The notes under the pieces: generated by a model
Told to the model about the DNA's origin: nothing
Seen by the model: only the letters and a program-made list of their open reading frames with translations
Databases searched by the model: none
In this document: positions 9,824 to 19,021 of the stretch, piece after piece
How the letters are laid out: each line of letters starts with the position of its first letter
How positions within the stretch are numbered: position 1 is the first letter of the stretch
Position numbers and translations under genes: made by a program
Source: CALINF01 sp039990395
GTDB lineage: Bacteria; Pseudomonadota; Gammaproteobacteria; Pseudomonadales; Halieaceae
Reading direction: 5' to 3'
NCBI GenBank assembly: GCA_039990395.1
Contig: JBDXFZ010000146.1
Span: forward strand, 248,001-312,000
Length of the DNA stretch: 64,000 bases

Positions 9824-11461
9824 ATGCCTGTGCTGAATGGTGGTCTGATGCAGGACTTCCCACTGACAATACCCACGTTGCTGGAGCATGCGGCTACCAA
9901 TCACGCAAATACGGAAGTTGTTGCCCGTCTTCTGGACGATAGTATCCACCGCTACACCTACGCAGAAATGGCAGGGCGCGCGCGCCAGGCAGCCAACGCA
10001 TTGCAGCGTCTGGGGATTGGCTATGGTGATGTAGTGGGAACTCTGGCCTGGAATCATCATTGGCATATGGAGTGCTTCTACGCTATCCCGGGTATAGGGG
10101 CGGTGTGCCACACGGTTAATCCACGTCTTTTCCAAGAACAGATCGTGTACATCATCAATCATGCCAATGATCAAATACTCCTGATTGACCAGGATTTCAT
10201 TGGTCTGGTGGAAGGCATTGTTGAGCAGCTACCGAATGTTAAGCAGTTTGTGATACTGGGAGAGAGGGGATGTGTTGAGCATCCCACCCATTTGGGCGAT
10301 GTTCTCTATTATGAAGACCTGATTTCGCAGGAAGCTGCTGAGATTGATTGGCCTGACATTAATGAGCGAAGTGCGTCCGGCCTGTGTTACACCTCCGGGA
10401 CCACGGGTAATCCGAAGGGCGTGCTGTATACGCATCGTTCAACTGTGCTGCATTCACTGGCGATTGCTCAACCGGATAATCTTTCTTTGTCTGCTTTGGA
10501 TTGCGTTATGCCTGCTGCGCCGCTCTATCACGCGCAGAGCTGGGGGCTGCCTTACGGAGCGTGTATGGTCGGAAGCAAGTTCGTGCTGCCAGGCCGGCAG
10601 CTTGATGGGCCACACCTACTTGAGTTGATTCGCCAGGAGGGAGTGACTACCGGTTGTGGCGTGCCCACTATCTGGACCATGGTGTTGGAATATGCTGAAG
10701 ACAATCAGCTGGATCTTGGTCTGTTACAACGTCTGCTCATTGGCGGCACTGCGCTACCCACCTCCATTCGTGATCGTCTGCGCAGTAAAGGTGTAGGCGC
10801 AGTGCAGATCTGGGGTATGACTGAAACCAGTCCGATGGGCACTATTGGTAAGCCGAACCGTAGGGTTGCCGCCATGGAGGAGTCTGAGCGAGACCGTCAG
10901 CTGTTAAAGCAGGGTCGCTTGCCGTATGGCGTGCAAATGAAGGTAGTGCTTGAGGACGGCTCGATCGCTCCAAGTGACGGAAAGGCTTCTGGCGATATAT
11001 GGGTAAAAGGGCCGTGGATCGCATGTGGCTATTTGCACGGTGATGGTGGGGAGCTATTAGACGACGAAGGCTTCTTCCCAACGGGCGATGTTGGCAATAT
11101 CGACGAATTTGGCTTTATGAAGATTACCGATCGATCCAAGGACGTGATCAAGTCGGGTGGTGAGTGGATCAGCTCGATCGATATTGAAGATGTCGCCAGC
11201 AGTCACCCGGCTGTAAGCATGGCGGCTGTGGTTGCCATCTTTCATGAAAAGTGGGATGAGAGGCCGCTGCTGGTTGTCACCCTTAAGGCAGGTGAGTCTT
11301 TAGATAGTCAGGCCATCCTCGCGCACCTCGAGGGTAAGATTGCCAAGTGGTGGATGCCTGATGATGTGATTGTCATTGATGACATGCCAATGACAGCGAC
11401 CGGGAAAATCCGCAAGCTGGACTTGCGAGAGAAGTATTGGACCTACCTTGCTGACAGGTAG
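9824..11461 (+). CDS. AMP-forming acyl-CoA ligase
   Basis: 545 residues of the ANL superfamily. It activates a carboxylic acid as acyl-AMP and then acyl-CoA. The P-loop-like motif is YTSGTTGNPKGVLYTH. It is followed by WGMTETSPMG, the hinge region TGDVGNIDEFGFMKITDRSKD, SGGEWISS and the C-terminal lysine in TATGKIRKLDLR. The length and IWGMTETSP resemble medium/long-chain fatty-acid ligases. It is the last gene of the operon that starts at 6278, with AAGGAGAG before ATG 9824. It may supply CoA thioesters to the two dehydrogenases upstream. Substrate chain length cannot be read from the sequence. Confidence 0.92.
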   Translation: MPVLNGGLMQDFPLTIPTLLEHAATNHANTEVVARLLDDSIHRYTYAEMAGRARQAANALQRLGIGYGDVVGTLAWNHHWHMECFYAIPGIGAVCHTVNPRLFQEQIVYIINHANDQILLIDQDFIGLVEGIVEQLPNVKQFVILGERGCVEHPTHLGDVLYYEDLISQEAAEIDWPDINERSASGLCYTSGTTGNPKGVLYTHRSTVLHSLAIAQPDNLSLSALDCVMPAAPLYHAQSWGLPYGACMVGSKFVLPGRQLDGPHLLELIRQEGVTTGCGVPTIWTMVLEYAEDNQLDLGLLQRLLIGGTALPTSIRDRLRSKGVGAVQIWGMTETSPMGTIGKPNRRVAAMEESERDRQLLKQGRLPYGVQMKVVLEDGSIAPSDGKASGDIWVKGPWIACGYLHGDGGELLDDEGFFPTGDVGNIDEFGFMKITDRSKDVIKSGGEWISSIDIEDVASSHPAVSMAAVVAIFHEKWDERPLLVVTLKAGESLDSQAILAHLEGKIAKWWMPDDVIVIDDMPMTATGKIRKLDLREKYWTYLADR

Positions 11462-11628
11462 CGGCGCGGCATGTGCCGCGACGTTGAGATAGGCCGCAGA
11501 CCGAATATTGCTGCGCCGCAGGCGTGTGCTAGACCCGCCAATTGCCGCGATTGACGAGGTGTTGCGTGCTGGTATAGATACACTGATTAGGCTTCCAGAC
11601 ACTTAGTGGGTAAGCGGTGAAGTGCGTT

Positions 11629-11656
11629 GCCCGTCTCTTGAGGCGGGCTTTTTTTT
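11629..11656 (+). terminator. Rho-independent terminator of the 6278-11461 operon
   Basis: A GC-rich palindrome at 11629-11648 (one T-G pair, very small loop) is followed by eight T at 11649-11656. It lies about 170 bases after the ligase stop and just before the hydrolase gene. It also argues against the upstream in-frame GTG at 11622 being the hydrolase start. Confidence 0.88.
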
Positions 11657-11681
11657 GTTCCGGGAAAATGGACCTCTGAGT

Positions 11682-12668
11682 ATGATTAGACGACGGCGCT
11701 ACAATCGAAGACTTTGGCTGGATCGAAGCCTTCGTAGCTACCTGCTTAATACAGCGCTACGCCTTTTCGTGAAGCCACAGTTCGGGTCTGATACCAAACC
11801 GGCTGCCGAAATGCGTGAGTTCATGCAAAAGTACATCGAAACGCGCGCCAAATTTCCGCCAGGCACGCATCACTGGGAGGATCCGCTTGCAGGTGTTCCT
11901 GCTCATTGGTTCCGCGCTGGCAGCGGTCAGGCAAGGGGCGTTTTGCTCTATCTGCACGGGGGTGCATTCGTCGTTGAAACCCCAAGAGCCCACGGCGCAT
12001 TCGTGAGCGAACTGGCAGCAAGTTGTGGAATGATGGCGGTTATGCCGAGCTACAGACTCGCCCCGGAAGAGCCGTTCCCGGCAGCAGTAGATGATGTTAT
12101 GGCTTGCTATCGTGGGCTGCTCGATCTGGGCTATGCGCCGCAAGATATCGTAGTAGCGGGCGACTCCGCTGGCGGCAACCTTACCCTTGTGTTGCTGCAA
12201 CAACTGATCAAGGCAGACCTGCCACTGCCTGCAGCTGGCTTAATGCTGTCGCCAGGCATGGAGCTTAGTGGAAAGTTGCGTTCGCACAATATTAATACCT
12301 TCAGCGACCCCATGTTCAATCAGTATGCGCTACAGCAGGTTATCACTCATTATCTGCACGATGATCTGGAACTGCTCAAAGACGAGCGCGTATCGCCGCT
12401 GCGAGGTAGCTTCGAGGGACTGCCTCCCTTATGTTTTGTCGCTAGTGATATAGAAATTTTCAGAGACTGTTCTATTCAGGCCGCAGCCAAGGCCGAAAAG
12501 GCTGGCGTGGTGGTTGAGGCTCATATTTGGAAAGGAGTGCCACACTGCTTTCCAGTCATGTTTACCTCCATGCTGCCAGAAGCCAGAATTGCGCTTCAGG
12601 ATATGATCGACTTCATCCTGAAGAATCTACATTCCACGACGACAGCGTCTATTGCAAAAAGCGCTTAG
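11682..12668 (+). CDS. Alpha/beta hydrolase, HSL (hormone-sensitive lipase) family esterase
   Basis: An esterase/lipase of 328 residues. The oxyanion-hole motif is LYLHGGAFVVETP, close to the HGGG of the HSL family. The nucleophile is Ser162 in GDSAGGN, with probable acid Asp256 in SDIEIFRD and base His288 in GVPHCFP. No signal peptide is evident; the N-terminus (MIRRRRYNRRLWLDR) is strongly basic and could associate with membranes. ATG 11682 is chosen because the terminator at 11629-11656 lies inside the longer reading frame. It is convergent with plsB. It probably hydrolyses short acyl or lipid esters and could act on storage lipid made by the neighbouring operon, but that is inference. Confidence 0.87.
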   Translation: MIRRRRYNRRLWLDRSLRSYLLNTALRLFVKPQFGSDTKPAAEMREFMQKYIETRAKFPPGTHHWEDPLAGVPAHWFRAGSGQARGVLLYLHGGAFVVETPRAHGAFVSELAASCGMMAVMPSYRLAPEEPFPAAVDDVMACYRGLLDLGYAPQDIVVAGDSAGGNLTLVLLQQLIKADLPLPAAGLMLSPGMELSGKLRSHNINTFSDPMFNQYALQQVITHYLHDDLELLKDERVSPLRGSFEGLPPLCFVASDIEIFRDCSIQAAAKAEKAGVVVEAHIWKGVPHCFPVMFTSMLPEARIALQDMIDFILKNLHSTTTASIAKSA

Positions 12669-12762
12669 AACGCCTGGGGCGCCGTGAAATCGGCTCGCTA
12701 CCGCCTTTTACAACTAGTACAGCTGTAGGGTAGGGGTCGAACTGCGGCTCGCGTTTGGGTGT

Positions 12763-15099
12763 TTACAGCACGCCAACTCTGCGAGCTGATGCCAGTGAGC
12801 GCAGCGTGCGCGCCCTTCGATTGATGGCCCTCATCTCATCGGCATGGGCCTGTCTCTTCTCCGCAAGCGCAACCTCACCGAGGCTGACATCCAGCAGACC
12901 TTTCGATTTCGCGACCTTGAGTCCGGTTTCAAATAGCGTTTTCGCGATAGACTCCGGGCTGACGACTTGCCTTTGTAACAACAACTGTTTACCGATGTTC
13001 AGGCAGTCGGCGATAAACTTTTGCTGATTGAAGTCTTCCACAACTCCGCTATTGAGCAGCTGTTCGCTGACTATGCGATAGGCTTCCAAATATGGTTCAA
13101 GTGCAAGGTGGCCAAGTATCGGCGACAGATCGAGAAACAGTTTGTGCAAACCAGTCTTTCCCCGACTGACGTGCTCACGCCAGCCTGGCTGGCGGATATC
13201 CAGATCGCTGTAGACATCGAGCAGGAAGGCATCTTTCTCTGGAAAGAAAAACTCCCACTGGAACAGCTTTCGAAGTAGCAGGATCTCTTGTTCAAGATGC
13301 TCTAATGGATTGTCGCCCGATCCCTCCAGGTACAGTTTGGCCAGAGCGAGATCCATCAACGCACCTGCAAAGAGCACATGGATGGCGTTGTTTCGATAGT
13401 AGGCGGCATCCAGGGCCTTGTCTTGTACGATGTTGTAGACCGGCTCAATGCCCGCGTCGAAGCAATGAACAACCGCGCTTCCCAGCAACTGGGGCAAACT
13501 ATTTTGAAGGAGTTCGTCTGCAGTCATATCCAGCGCAAAGGTGGCTGTGCACTGCCTGTGTCGCAGATAAGAAAGCAACACGTCCAGATCGTCGTGCAGC
13601 TCTGTATGCGTTAGGGCCTGTGGGGCAGCGCCTGACAGTATGCCGCAAATTAGTGAGGCTTTGGTGACAGGCGTACTTCGATTGAGCTCCACACAGGTCT
13701 CGAAAGCGAGTCGCTCAACAGCAATGGGGTCTCTCGGTTGGCCCGAATCCACGCGTGCTTGTACGGGGTTTCCAAATCGTATGTGTATCTTTCCCATGGG
13801 TGTGTTGAAGCTTTGTAGGTACTGGTAGAACCAGGACAGATTCTCTGGCTTCTTTACACCACCCAACTGCTCATGAGCATACGCACCTACGTCTGCTACC
13901 TGCTCAAATACTACTGATAGAGGCACTATGTATAGTGGCTGTGTCTTGTCGAATCGTTCAGCCGCATTCAGCAGCCAGTGGAGTAGTCCGTAGCGGGGAG
14001 GAACAAGTTTGCCAGTTCTGGAGCGGCCCCCCTCGATGGCCCACAGCAAGGGAAATCGGCGGCTCACAAGATAGTCTATGTAGCGCTGCAGTACGGCCTT
14101 GTAAACGGCGTTGTTATTGAAGGCTCTGCGTATGAATATCATGCCCGACGATCGCTGAATGTTACCGATGATAGGCCACTTCATGTTGATTCCCCCAAAC
14201 GTATGCGGGTGAGGAAGATCATTGTCATACAGCGCGGAATATATGGCGAAGGAGTCTACCTGCGATCGATGATTACACAGCAGTATCACCGGGTGTTCCT
14301 GCGCTAGTAGACGCAGTTTCTCTACCTGATCTGGTTCCACCACAATCTTTTTGTCATAGCCTCGAGTGTACACATAGCGACTCAAACGAATCAGCATGTC
14401 CAAACCTCTGGGTGTAGAGGTTGGAATCAGCTCGTCGATATAGGTTTTTGCTTCGCTTTGCAGATCTAAAACTGACTTGTTTTCCTTGCTACTGATCAAC
14501 TCCAGGTCATTGCGGAACTCGGGATCTTTCAGTAGATCATTCTCAACAAAAGCTGGCTCCTTGTAACGGTGCCCCCGAAGTTGGCGCTCTACCTGTTTCA
14601 GTGCGAGCACGGCTCGTCGCAGAACCAGTTCACCCAGTTCGGGGATTTGCTCCTGGTTCTGTGCGTCTTTGCGCAATTGCCCCACTGCAGCGGCTTCTCC
14701 ATATACAGGAGAGCATCGCTCAGGTGAAAAATGGAGTATCAGCTTCTGCTGAAGCCAACCCGGGTTGTGGGGATCCCCCAGAACCCAGTTCCATAGTCTG
14801 TTCACGCGATCCTGTTCAGGTAGCCAAAGAATTCTCAGCGGGATGATCTGTGTCTCATCCGGCAGCTCGGCCAATCGACTGTCGAGTTCAGACAGGCTGG
14901 TAGTGCCACCAGCCATATTGAGAATAATGAGATCTACTGCAAGATTGATGCTCGTTCCGCGAACATTTCCGGTGAGCCAGCGCTCCATTACTACTTGCTC
15001 AGTTTTGCCGCGACAGTCCGCCAGAAGAAAAATGGGCTGTTCAGTTTGCTCCAGCCTGGCGTGTAGATCATCCGACGGTGTAGGCAATGGGTCGGTCAT
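12763..15099 (-). CDS. plsB: Glycerol-3-phosphate 1-O-acyltransferase
   Basis: A 778-residue PlsB-type acyltransferase (E. coli PlsB has 807). It makes the first committed step of glycerolipid synthesis, acyl transfer to sn-1 of glycerol-3-phosphate at the inner membrane. The HX4D catalytic box is His277 to Asp282 in NHRSQVD, followed by GGINMKWPIIG, RSSGMIFIRR and EGGRSRTGKL, the family acceptor-binding blocks. The start is ATG 15099, which overlaps the stop of the upstream hydrolase by the ATGA arrangement; the frame extends further upstream but would run deep into that gene. It is the last gene of the neutral-lipid operon, so it feeds the PlsC and WS/DGAT activities encoded before it. Confidence 0.93.
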   Translation of the reverse strand: MTDPLPTPSDDLHARLEQTEQPIFLLADCRGKTEQVVMERWLTGNVRGTSINLAVDLIILNMAGGTTSLSELDSRLAELPDETQIIPLRILWLPEQDRVNRLWNWVLGDPHNPGWLQQKLILHFSPERCSPVYGEAAAVGQLRKDAQNQEQIPELGELVLRRAVLALKQVERQLRGHRYKEPAFVENDLLKDPEFRNDLELISSKENKSVLDLQSEAKTYIDELIPTSTPRGLDMLIRLSRYVYTRGYDKKIVVEPDQVEKLRLLAQEHPVILLCNHRSQVDSFAIYSALYDNDLPHPHTFGGINMKWPIIGNIQRSSGMIFIRRAFNNNAVYKAVLQRYIDYLVSRRFPLLWAIEGGRSRTGKLVPPRYGLLHWLLNAAERFDKTQPLYIVPLSVVFEQVADVGAYAHEQLGGVKKPENLSWFYQYLQSFNTPMGKIHIRFGNPVQARVDSGQPRDPIAVERLAFETCVELNRSTPVTKASLICGILSGAAPQALTHTELHDDLDVLLSYLRHRQCTATFALDMTADELLQNSLPQLLGSAVVHCFDAGIEPVYNIVQDKALDAAYYRNNAIHVLFAGALMDLALAKLYLEGSGDNPLEHLEQEILLLRKLFQWEFFFPEKDAFLLDVYSDLDIRQPGWREHVSRGKTGLHKLFLDLSPILGHLALEPYLEAYRIVSEQLLNSGVVEDFNQQKFIADCLNIGKQLLLQRQVVSPESIAKTLFETGLKVAKSKGLLDVSLGEVALAEKRQAHADEMRAINRRARTLRSLASARRVGVL

Positions 15100-16028
15100 T
15101 TCACGACACTGTCTAGCCACGAAGCGAGGTTTGCGATAACGTCTTCGCGATTGGTTTCGTTGAACATTTCGTGTCTGCCTTCGGGGTACTTCTTGAGTGT
15201 GAGCTCTTCTAGACCGCATTGTTGATAATTCTCAACAAGTCGATCAATGGCACTCCAGTTATTGTGTACTGGGTCATCACTACCGGACACGATATAAATT
15301 GGAAGGTCTTTGCGCAAGGTGGCCGCAATGGCTGGTCTTTCCGTCGTTACCAGCATGGACGAAATCAGGTCCTGCCACGCGCCGCTGCAGAGCGCGAAGC
15401 CACACAAGGGGTCGTTGGCATACAGCTCAACCTGTCTGGTGTCTCGCGTTAGCCAGTCGTAGGGGGTTTGCGCGTTCTCGATGGCTCCGGCAAAGCTTTC
15501 AACGGTGGCTGTGTCCAATACATCGCTCACCTGATCGCGCCCCACCCTGGCTACTTCCGCCTTCACCAGATCTGCGGCATTCGCGATACTGTAGATGTCG
15601 GGGGAACCGGAGAGAATCGCTGCCGCGTAGCGCTCTGAATGTAGAAGCAAAAGTCGCTGGGTAATTAGCGACCCCAGGCTGTGTCCCAGAATCACAAGTG
15701 GTATATCAGCGTTCTCACTCCGCCCTCTGGTTCCCAGTGCCAGGACGTCGTCACAGACACGTTCAAACGCATTTGCTTCACCCATGTCACCCAATTTTGT
15801 GTTGATCTCACCGGTGCGACCGTGTCCCCGGTGATCTTCGGCGTATACGCTGTACCCTTGCTTGTTGAGAGCCTGCGCTAATCCTGCGTATCGACTTGCG
15901 TGTTCGGCACCGCCGTGAACAATCTGAACGATAGCTCTCGGACTTTCTATGGACCATCGATGGCAAACAATCTGATGGTCGTCTGGTGCAGAGAAAATGA
16001 ACGTTTGCTTTTCAGATTTTTCTGTCAT
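15096..16028 (-). CDS. Monoacylglycerol lipase/lysophospholipase-like alpha/beta hydrolase
   Basis: 310 residues of the PldB/monoglyceride-lipase type. Visible signatures are QIVHGGAEHASRY (oxyanion region), EDHRGHGRTG and the nucleophile elbow GHSLGS. Near the end, SGSDDPV holds the acid and GRHEMFNE holds the catalytic histidine. No signal peptide is seen, so it is probably cytoplasmic. Its stop overlaps the plsB start by 4 bases, and it starts 27 bases after the HAD-PlsC gene, so it belongs to one operon. A lipase within an operon for storage-lipid synthesis could recycle glycerides or remodel lysophospholipids; the exact substrate is unknown. Confidence 0.88.
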   Translation of the reverse strand: MTEKSEKQTFIFSAPDDHQIVCHRWSIESPRAIVQIVHGGAEHASRYAGLAQALNKQGYSVYAEDHRGHGRTGEINTKLGDMGEANAFERVCDDVLALGTRGRSENADIPLVILGHSLGSLITQRLLLLHSERYAAAILSGSPDIYSIANAADLVKAEVARVGRDQVSDVLDTATVESFAGAIENAQTPYDWLTRDTRQVELYANDPLCGFALCSGAWQDLISSMLVTTERPAIAATLRKDLPIYIVSGSDDPVHNNWSAIDRLVENYQQCGLEELTLKKYPEGRHEMFNETNREDVIANLASWLDSVVK

Positions 16029-16055
16029 TATTGTCTCATCTTAATTTGTAGATTT

Positions 16056-17486
16056 TCAGTCGGGCGTATCCAGAGCCTTCAAATATTTTTGGTGCAGCTC
16101 CAGTAAGTTTTTATCCAGTGATTCCCGGGTCCACTTGCTTGTATCGATAGGCTTCAGAATCTCTATGTAGAGTGTTCCGGGCCTGACGAAGTTTTGCCCC
16201 CGCGGCCATAGCTCGCTCGCGTTCTTGACGACGATCGGGACTATTGGCACCTTCGTTTGCAGTGCAATGTGAAAGACACCCTTCTTGAACGGTTCCATTC
16301 TCTTGCTATAGCTGCGAGTACCCTCGGGGGATATGCAAAGTGAATATCCCTGTTTGATACGCTCTGCGGCGTCATCGCAGGCTGCGATGGCCGCATCACG
16401 GTTGGTGCGGTCAAACAATATAAAGCCCGCATCCTTGAGCATTTGTCCGAGCACCGGTACGTTGCCCGCTTCAATCTTCCCCATCATGAAATAGTCACGT
16501 TTCACCAGAGCCGGGGTCAGGTAGCCATCCAGAACGCTCTGATGGTTAATCACGAAAATCGCAGGTCGCTGTTCCCACAGGTAGTTTTCGTTCTTCACTC
16601 GCAATTTCACGCCTGCCAGATCCAACGCGTTTTCTGCATAAGAGGTGAAACTCATCAATGCAGATTGCTGCTCATCAGCAGCCTTCAACCACTTGGCTGC
16701 TTTTCCTGTGAGGATGGCTGGTGCGACTGCACCAAACATAGCGCCGGTTCGCGCAACATCAAGTAGGCTCGCGCGTGATCGACTGCGAAACTTACAGATA
16801 GGCCAGTCCCTGGACAGTGCGCAGTCTTCCAGTGCCTGAGAAGGGTTAATGGCAACAGGGTGGCCCACTGCTTCCATTAATGGGAGATCCTCAGCTGCAT
16901 CTGTGTAGAACCAGGCATTGCCCAGTTTGATGTTGTGCTCTTCGCTCCACTGGCTGGCCGCGTTCAGTTTGCCCTCTCCCCAGCAGGGTTCCCCCTTGAC
17001 GACGCCGGTGAATCGGCCTTCTTGTATCTCCAGTTCTGTGCACAGAATGTATTCTATTTCTAGCGCTTCAGCGACTGGAGCTATCTGGTAGCGTGTTGCG
17101 GACGAGACAATGACAATTTCATGACCCAGTTGGCGATGAGTATCGACCAACTCCTGCGATTCCGCGTACAGCTTCTTTTGCAGATGCTTGTGGAAAAGGC
17201 GATCGCCGAGGCGGATCAGTTCCTGCTCTTCCAGGCCACTCAACATGCCGATGGCAGTCTCTAGTACCTCCTCGAATTCGTAGATTTCGCGGCTTTGACC
17301 CAGTGCCATGAAAAGCTGTTGAGCGGCGCCCAGAGCGCTGATTTGTTTCGCCCTGACCTGCTCCAGAAGTAGCGGTACGGCGCTATAAACGGCGATCAGA
17401 GTTCGATCAAGATCGAAGAAGGCTACTCGCTTTTTGCTGTGTTTGAGGGCGCGGAGTTCGCCCAGATGCTTGCGGTGGTCGGGCAT
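16056..17486 (-). CDS. Bifunctional HAD-IB phosphatase / 1-acylglycerol-3-phosphate acyltransferase fusion
   Basis: 476 residues with two domains. Residues about 20-220 form a HAD-superfamily IB hydrolase: FFDLDRTLI with Asp25 and Asp27, SSATRYQIAPVA (motif II) and FYTDAAEDLPLM (motif IV). Residues about 270-470 form a PlsC-type acyltransferase with His315 to Asp320 in NHQSVLD and the EGTRS block. The acyltransferase makes phosphatidate from lysophosphatidate. The phosphatase could dephosphorylate phosphatidate or a related ester to give diacylglycerol, which is the substrate of the WS/DGAT encoded just upstream. Its ATG overlaps the WS/DGAT stop codon by one base (TAATG), indicating translational coupling. 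Confidence 0.91.
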   Translation of the reverse strand: MPDHRKHLGELRALKHSKKRVAFFDLDRTLIAVYSAVPLLLEQVRAKQISALGAAQQLFMALGQSREIYEFEEVLETAIGMLSGLEEQELIRLGDRLFHKHLQKKLYAESQELVDTHRQLGHEIVIVSSATRYQIAPVAEALEIEYILCTELEIQEGRFTGVVKGEPCWGEGKLNAASQWSEEHNIKLGNAWFYTDAAEDLPLMEAVGHPVAINPSQALEDCALSRDWPICKFRSRSRASLLDVARTGAMFGAVAPAILTGKAAKWLKAADEQQSALMSFTSYAENALDLAGVKLRVKNENYLWEQRPAIFVINHQSVLDGYLTPALVKRDYFMMGKIEAGNVPVLGQMLKDAGFILFDRTNRDAAIAACDDAAERIKQGYSLCISPEGTRSYSKRMEPFKKGVFHIALQTKVPIVPIVVKNASELWPRGQNFVRPGTLYIEILKPIDTSKWTRESLDKNLLELHQKYLKALDTPD

Positions 17487-19021
17487 TATTTCTGCTTCCC
17501 TGGCGGCTTCACAGTGGCTTTTTTCTGACGAGCACTCTTGCGCTTCGTGGTTCCATTGGATGTCTTCTTTTTGCTGGATGTGGCACGTGCTTTCGCGGCG
17601 AGAGAGTGGTTCAGCTCGCGAAAAGAAAGATCCATGCAGTCACCGAGTTTCTGCGGGTCGGGCACGATATTCGCGCACGATGTCATGGACATTCTAAGCT
17701 CGCCTGCACAGGTTGTTAGACCAATAAACAAGCCATAGCCATTCATTACCGGCATAGCAGCGCCAATGCTCTGCAACTTACCACCAAGGATGCGCAGCTC
17801 TTGCTGGGGGCCAGGCAGGTTGGATACTGACCCATTGAATGCGACTGCGCGATTAAGCACCCCCGTAACCTTACCGGCGACATGGCCTAGCAAAGCTTGA
17901 GCTTGCGCCGGAACCACAGAGGTAATATCAAGAATCTTACGGGATCCACGGGCGCTCGCCTTGTTCTTTGCTGTCGTAGATGAGCGGGTAATGGCTTGCA
18001 GGCGTTCAATGGGATCTTCGATATTGGTATGCATACTGATGATAATCGCTGAGATCTTGTTCCCGCCTGCACCGGCTTCAGACTCCGTGCGAATGTTCAC
18101 AGGGCAGCCAGCTTTCATAGCTTGCTGTGGCAGTGCATCCAGGTCTGCAAGGTAGTGTCTCAGTCCGCCGGCCACGATGGTGAGTAGTACATCATTCACC
18201 GTTGCGCCATCTGCCAGCGCGCGTAGCGATTTAATGGACGCCAGGCTGAATCCTCGGCTATCCCAGCTGCTCTCGTTGGAAACCCCCTGATTAAACAGGG
18301 TTTGTGGAATGCCTGATGGGTCTTGCTCTAGGTCTAACGCCGGGGCGGGTGCTATCTCAGCTTCATTTGCCTCACCGGACTCCGCCGAGACGTTGCCCAG
18401 TCCAAGTAATTTCAGGCCACTATCGAGTGCTCCTATATTGCGTATGGCTGCGCGATAGAGGCTCTCACCTAGCGATGGGCTTCGTGCTTCTCGTGTAGCC
18501 TGTAAAGCTTTTGGCGACTTCTGAGCCGGCAGATCGTGAATACCCTCAATGATCTGCATTCCGGTGGCCCCATCAATCGCCACGTGATGAAATTTGCCCA
18601 GAATCGCAAAGCATTTGTCAGGCAGGCCGGGAATATTGTCCAGACCTTTCACTAGAGTCATCTCCCACAGAGGATGATTCTGATCCAGCGGCTGCGAGTG
18701 AGTTTCCGCAACCAGTTGACAGAAGTCGCTCCAGCTGCCGTTCTCGCCAATAGCGGCTTCGCGTACGTGATACAGCAACTCAAAGCCAGGATCATCCACC
18801 CAGTACGGGTAGTCGAAGTCATAGGGTAGACGCAGAACTTTACGAGTGAATATAGGCGAGACGTTTAAGCGTGCTCGCATGTGATCTAGCAGTGCTCTGC
18901 GGCTTATTGTATCTGCTGGGCAGTCGTTGGCGTCATAGAGCCACACCAGAGTGCCGTGGGCGTGGGTGGTCTCGTTCTCCAGGTAGAGAAAAGTCGCATC
19001 CATGGGCGAGAGTTGCTGCAT
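17486..19021 (-). CDS. Wax ester synthase / diacylglycerol acyltransferase (WS/DGAT)
   Basis: 511 residues, slightly longer than typical bacterial WS/DGAT (about 450-475). It transfers an acyl group from acyl-CoA to diacylglycerol or a fatty alcohol, making triacylglycerol or wax ester for storage. The catalytic HHxxxDG motif is His145-Gly151 in FHHVAIDG. The N-terminus begins with the family motif LSPMDATFLYLE, and the C-terminal domain shows NVSNLPGP-like SVSNLPGPQ and NGYGLFIGLTT. The extra length is a lysine-rich, disordered-looking tail over the last 30 or so residues. It is the first gene of the operon; its promoter should lie in 19022-19428. Confidence 0.93.
   Translation of the reverse strand: MQQLSPMDATFLYLENETTHAHGTLVWLYDANDCPADTISRRALLDHMRARLNVSPIFTRKVLRLPYDFDYPYWVDDPGFELLYHVREAAIGENGSWSDFCQLVAETHSQPLDQNHPLWEMTLVKGLDNIPGLPDKCFAILGKFHHVAIDGATGMQIIEGIHDLPAQKSPKALQATREARSPSLGESLYRAAIRNIGALDSGLKLLGLGNVSAESGEANEAEIAPAPALDLEQDPSGIPQTLFNQGVSNESSWDSRGFSLASIKSLRALADGATVNDVLLTIVAGGLRHYLADLDALPQQAMKAGCPVNIRTESEAGAGGNKISAIIISMHTNIEDPIERLQAITRSSTTAKNKASARGSRKILDITSVVPAQAQALLGHVAGKVTGVLNRAVAFNGSVSNLPGPQQELRILGGKLQSIGAAMPVMNGYGLFIGLTTCAGELRMSMTSCANIVPDPQKLGDCMDLSFRELNHSLAAKARATSSKKKTSNGTTKRKSARQKKATVKPPGKQK

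Noticed and set aside
11465..11480. Small GC-rich palindrome directly after the ligase stop codon
   Set aside because: It has no T-run; the strong terminator is the one at 11629-11656.
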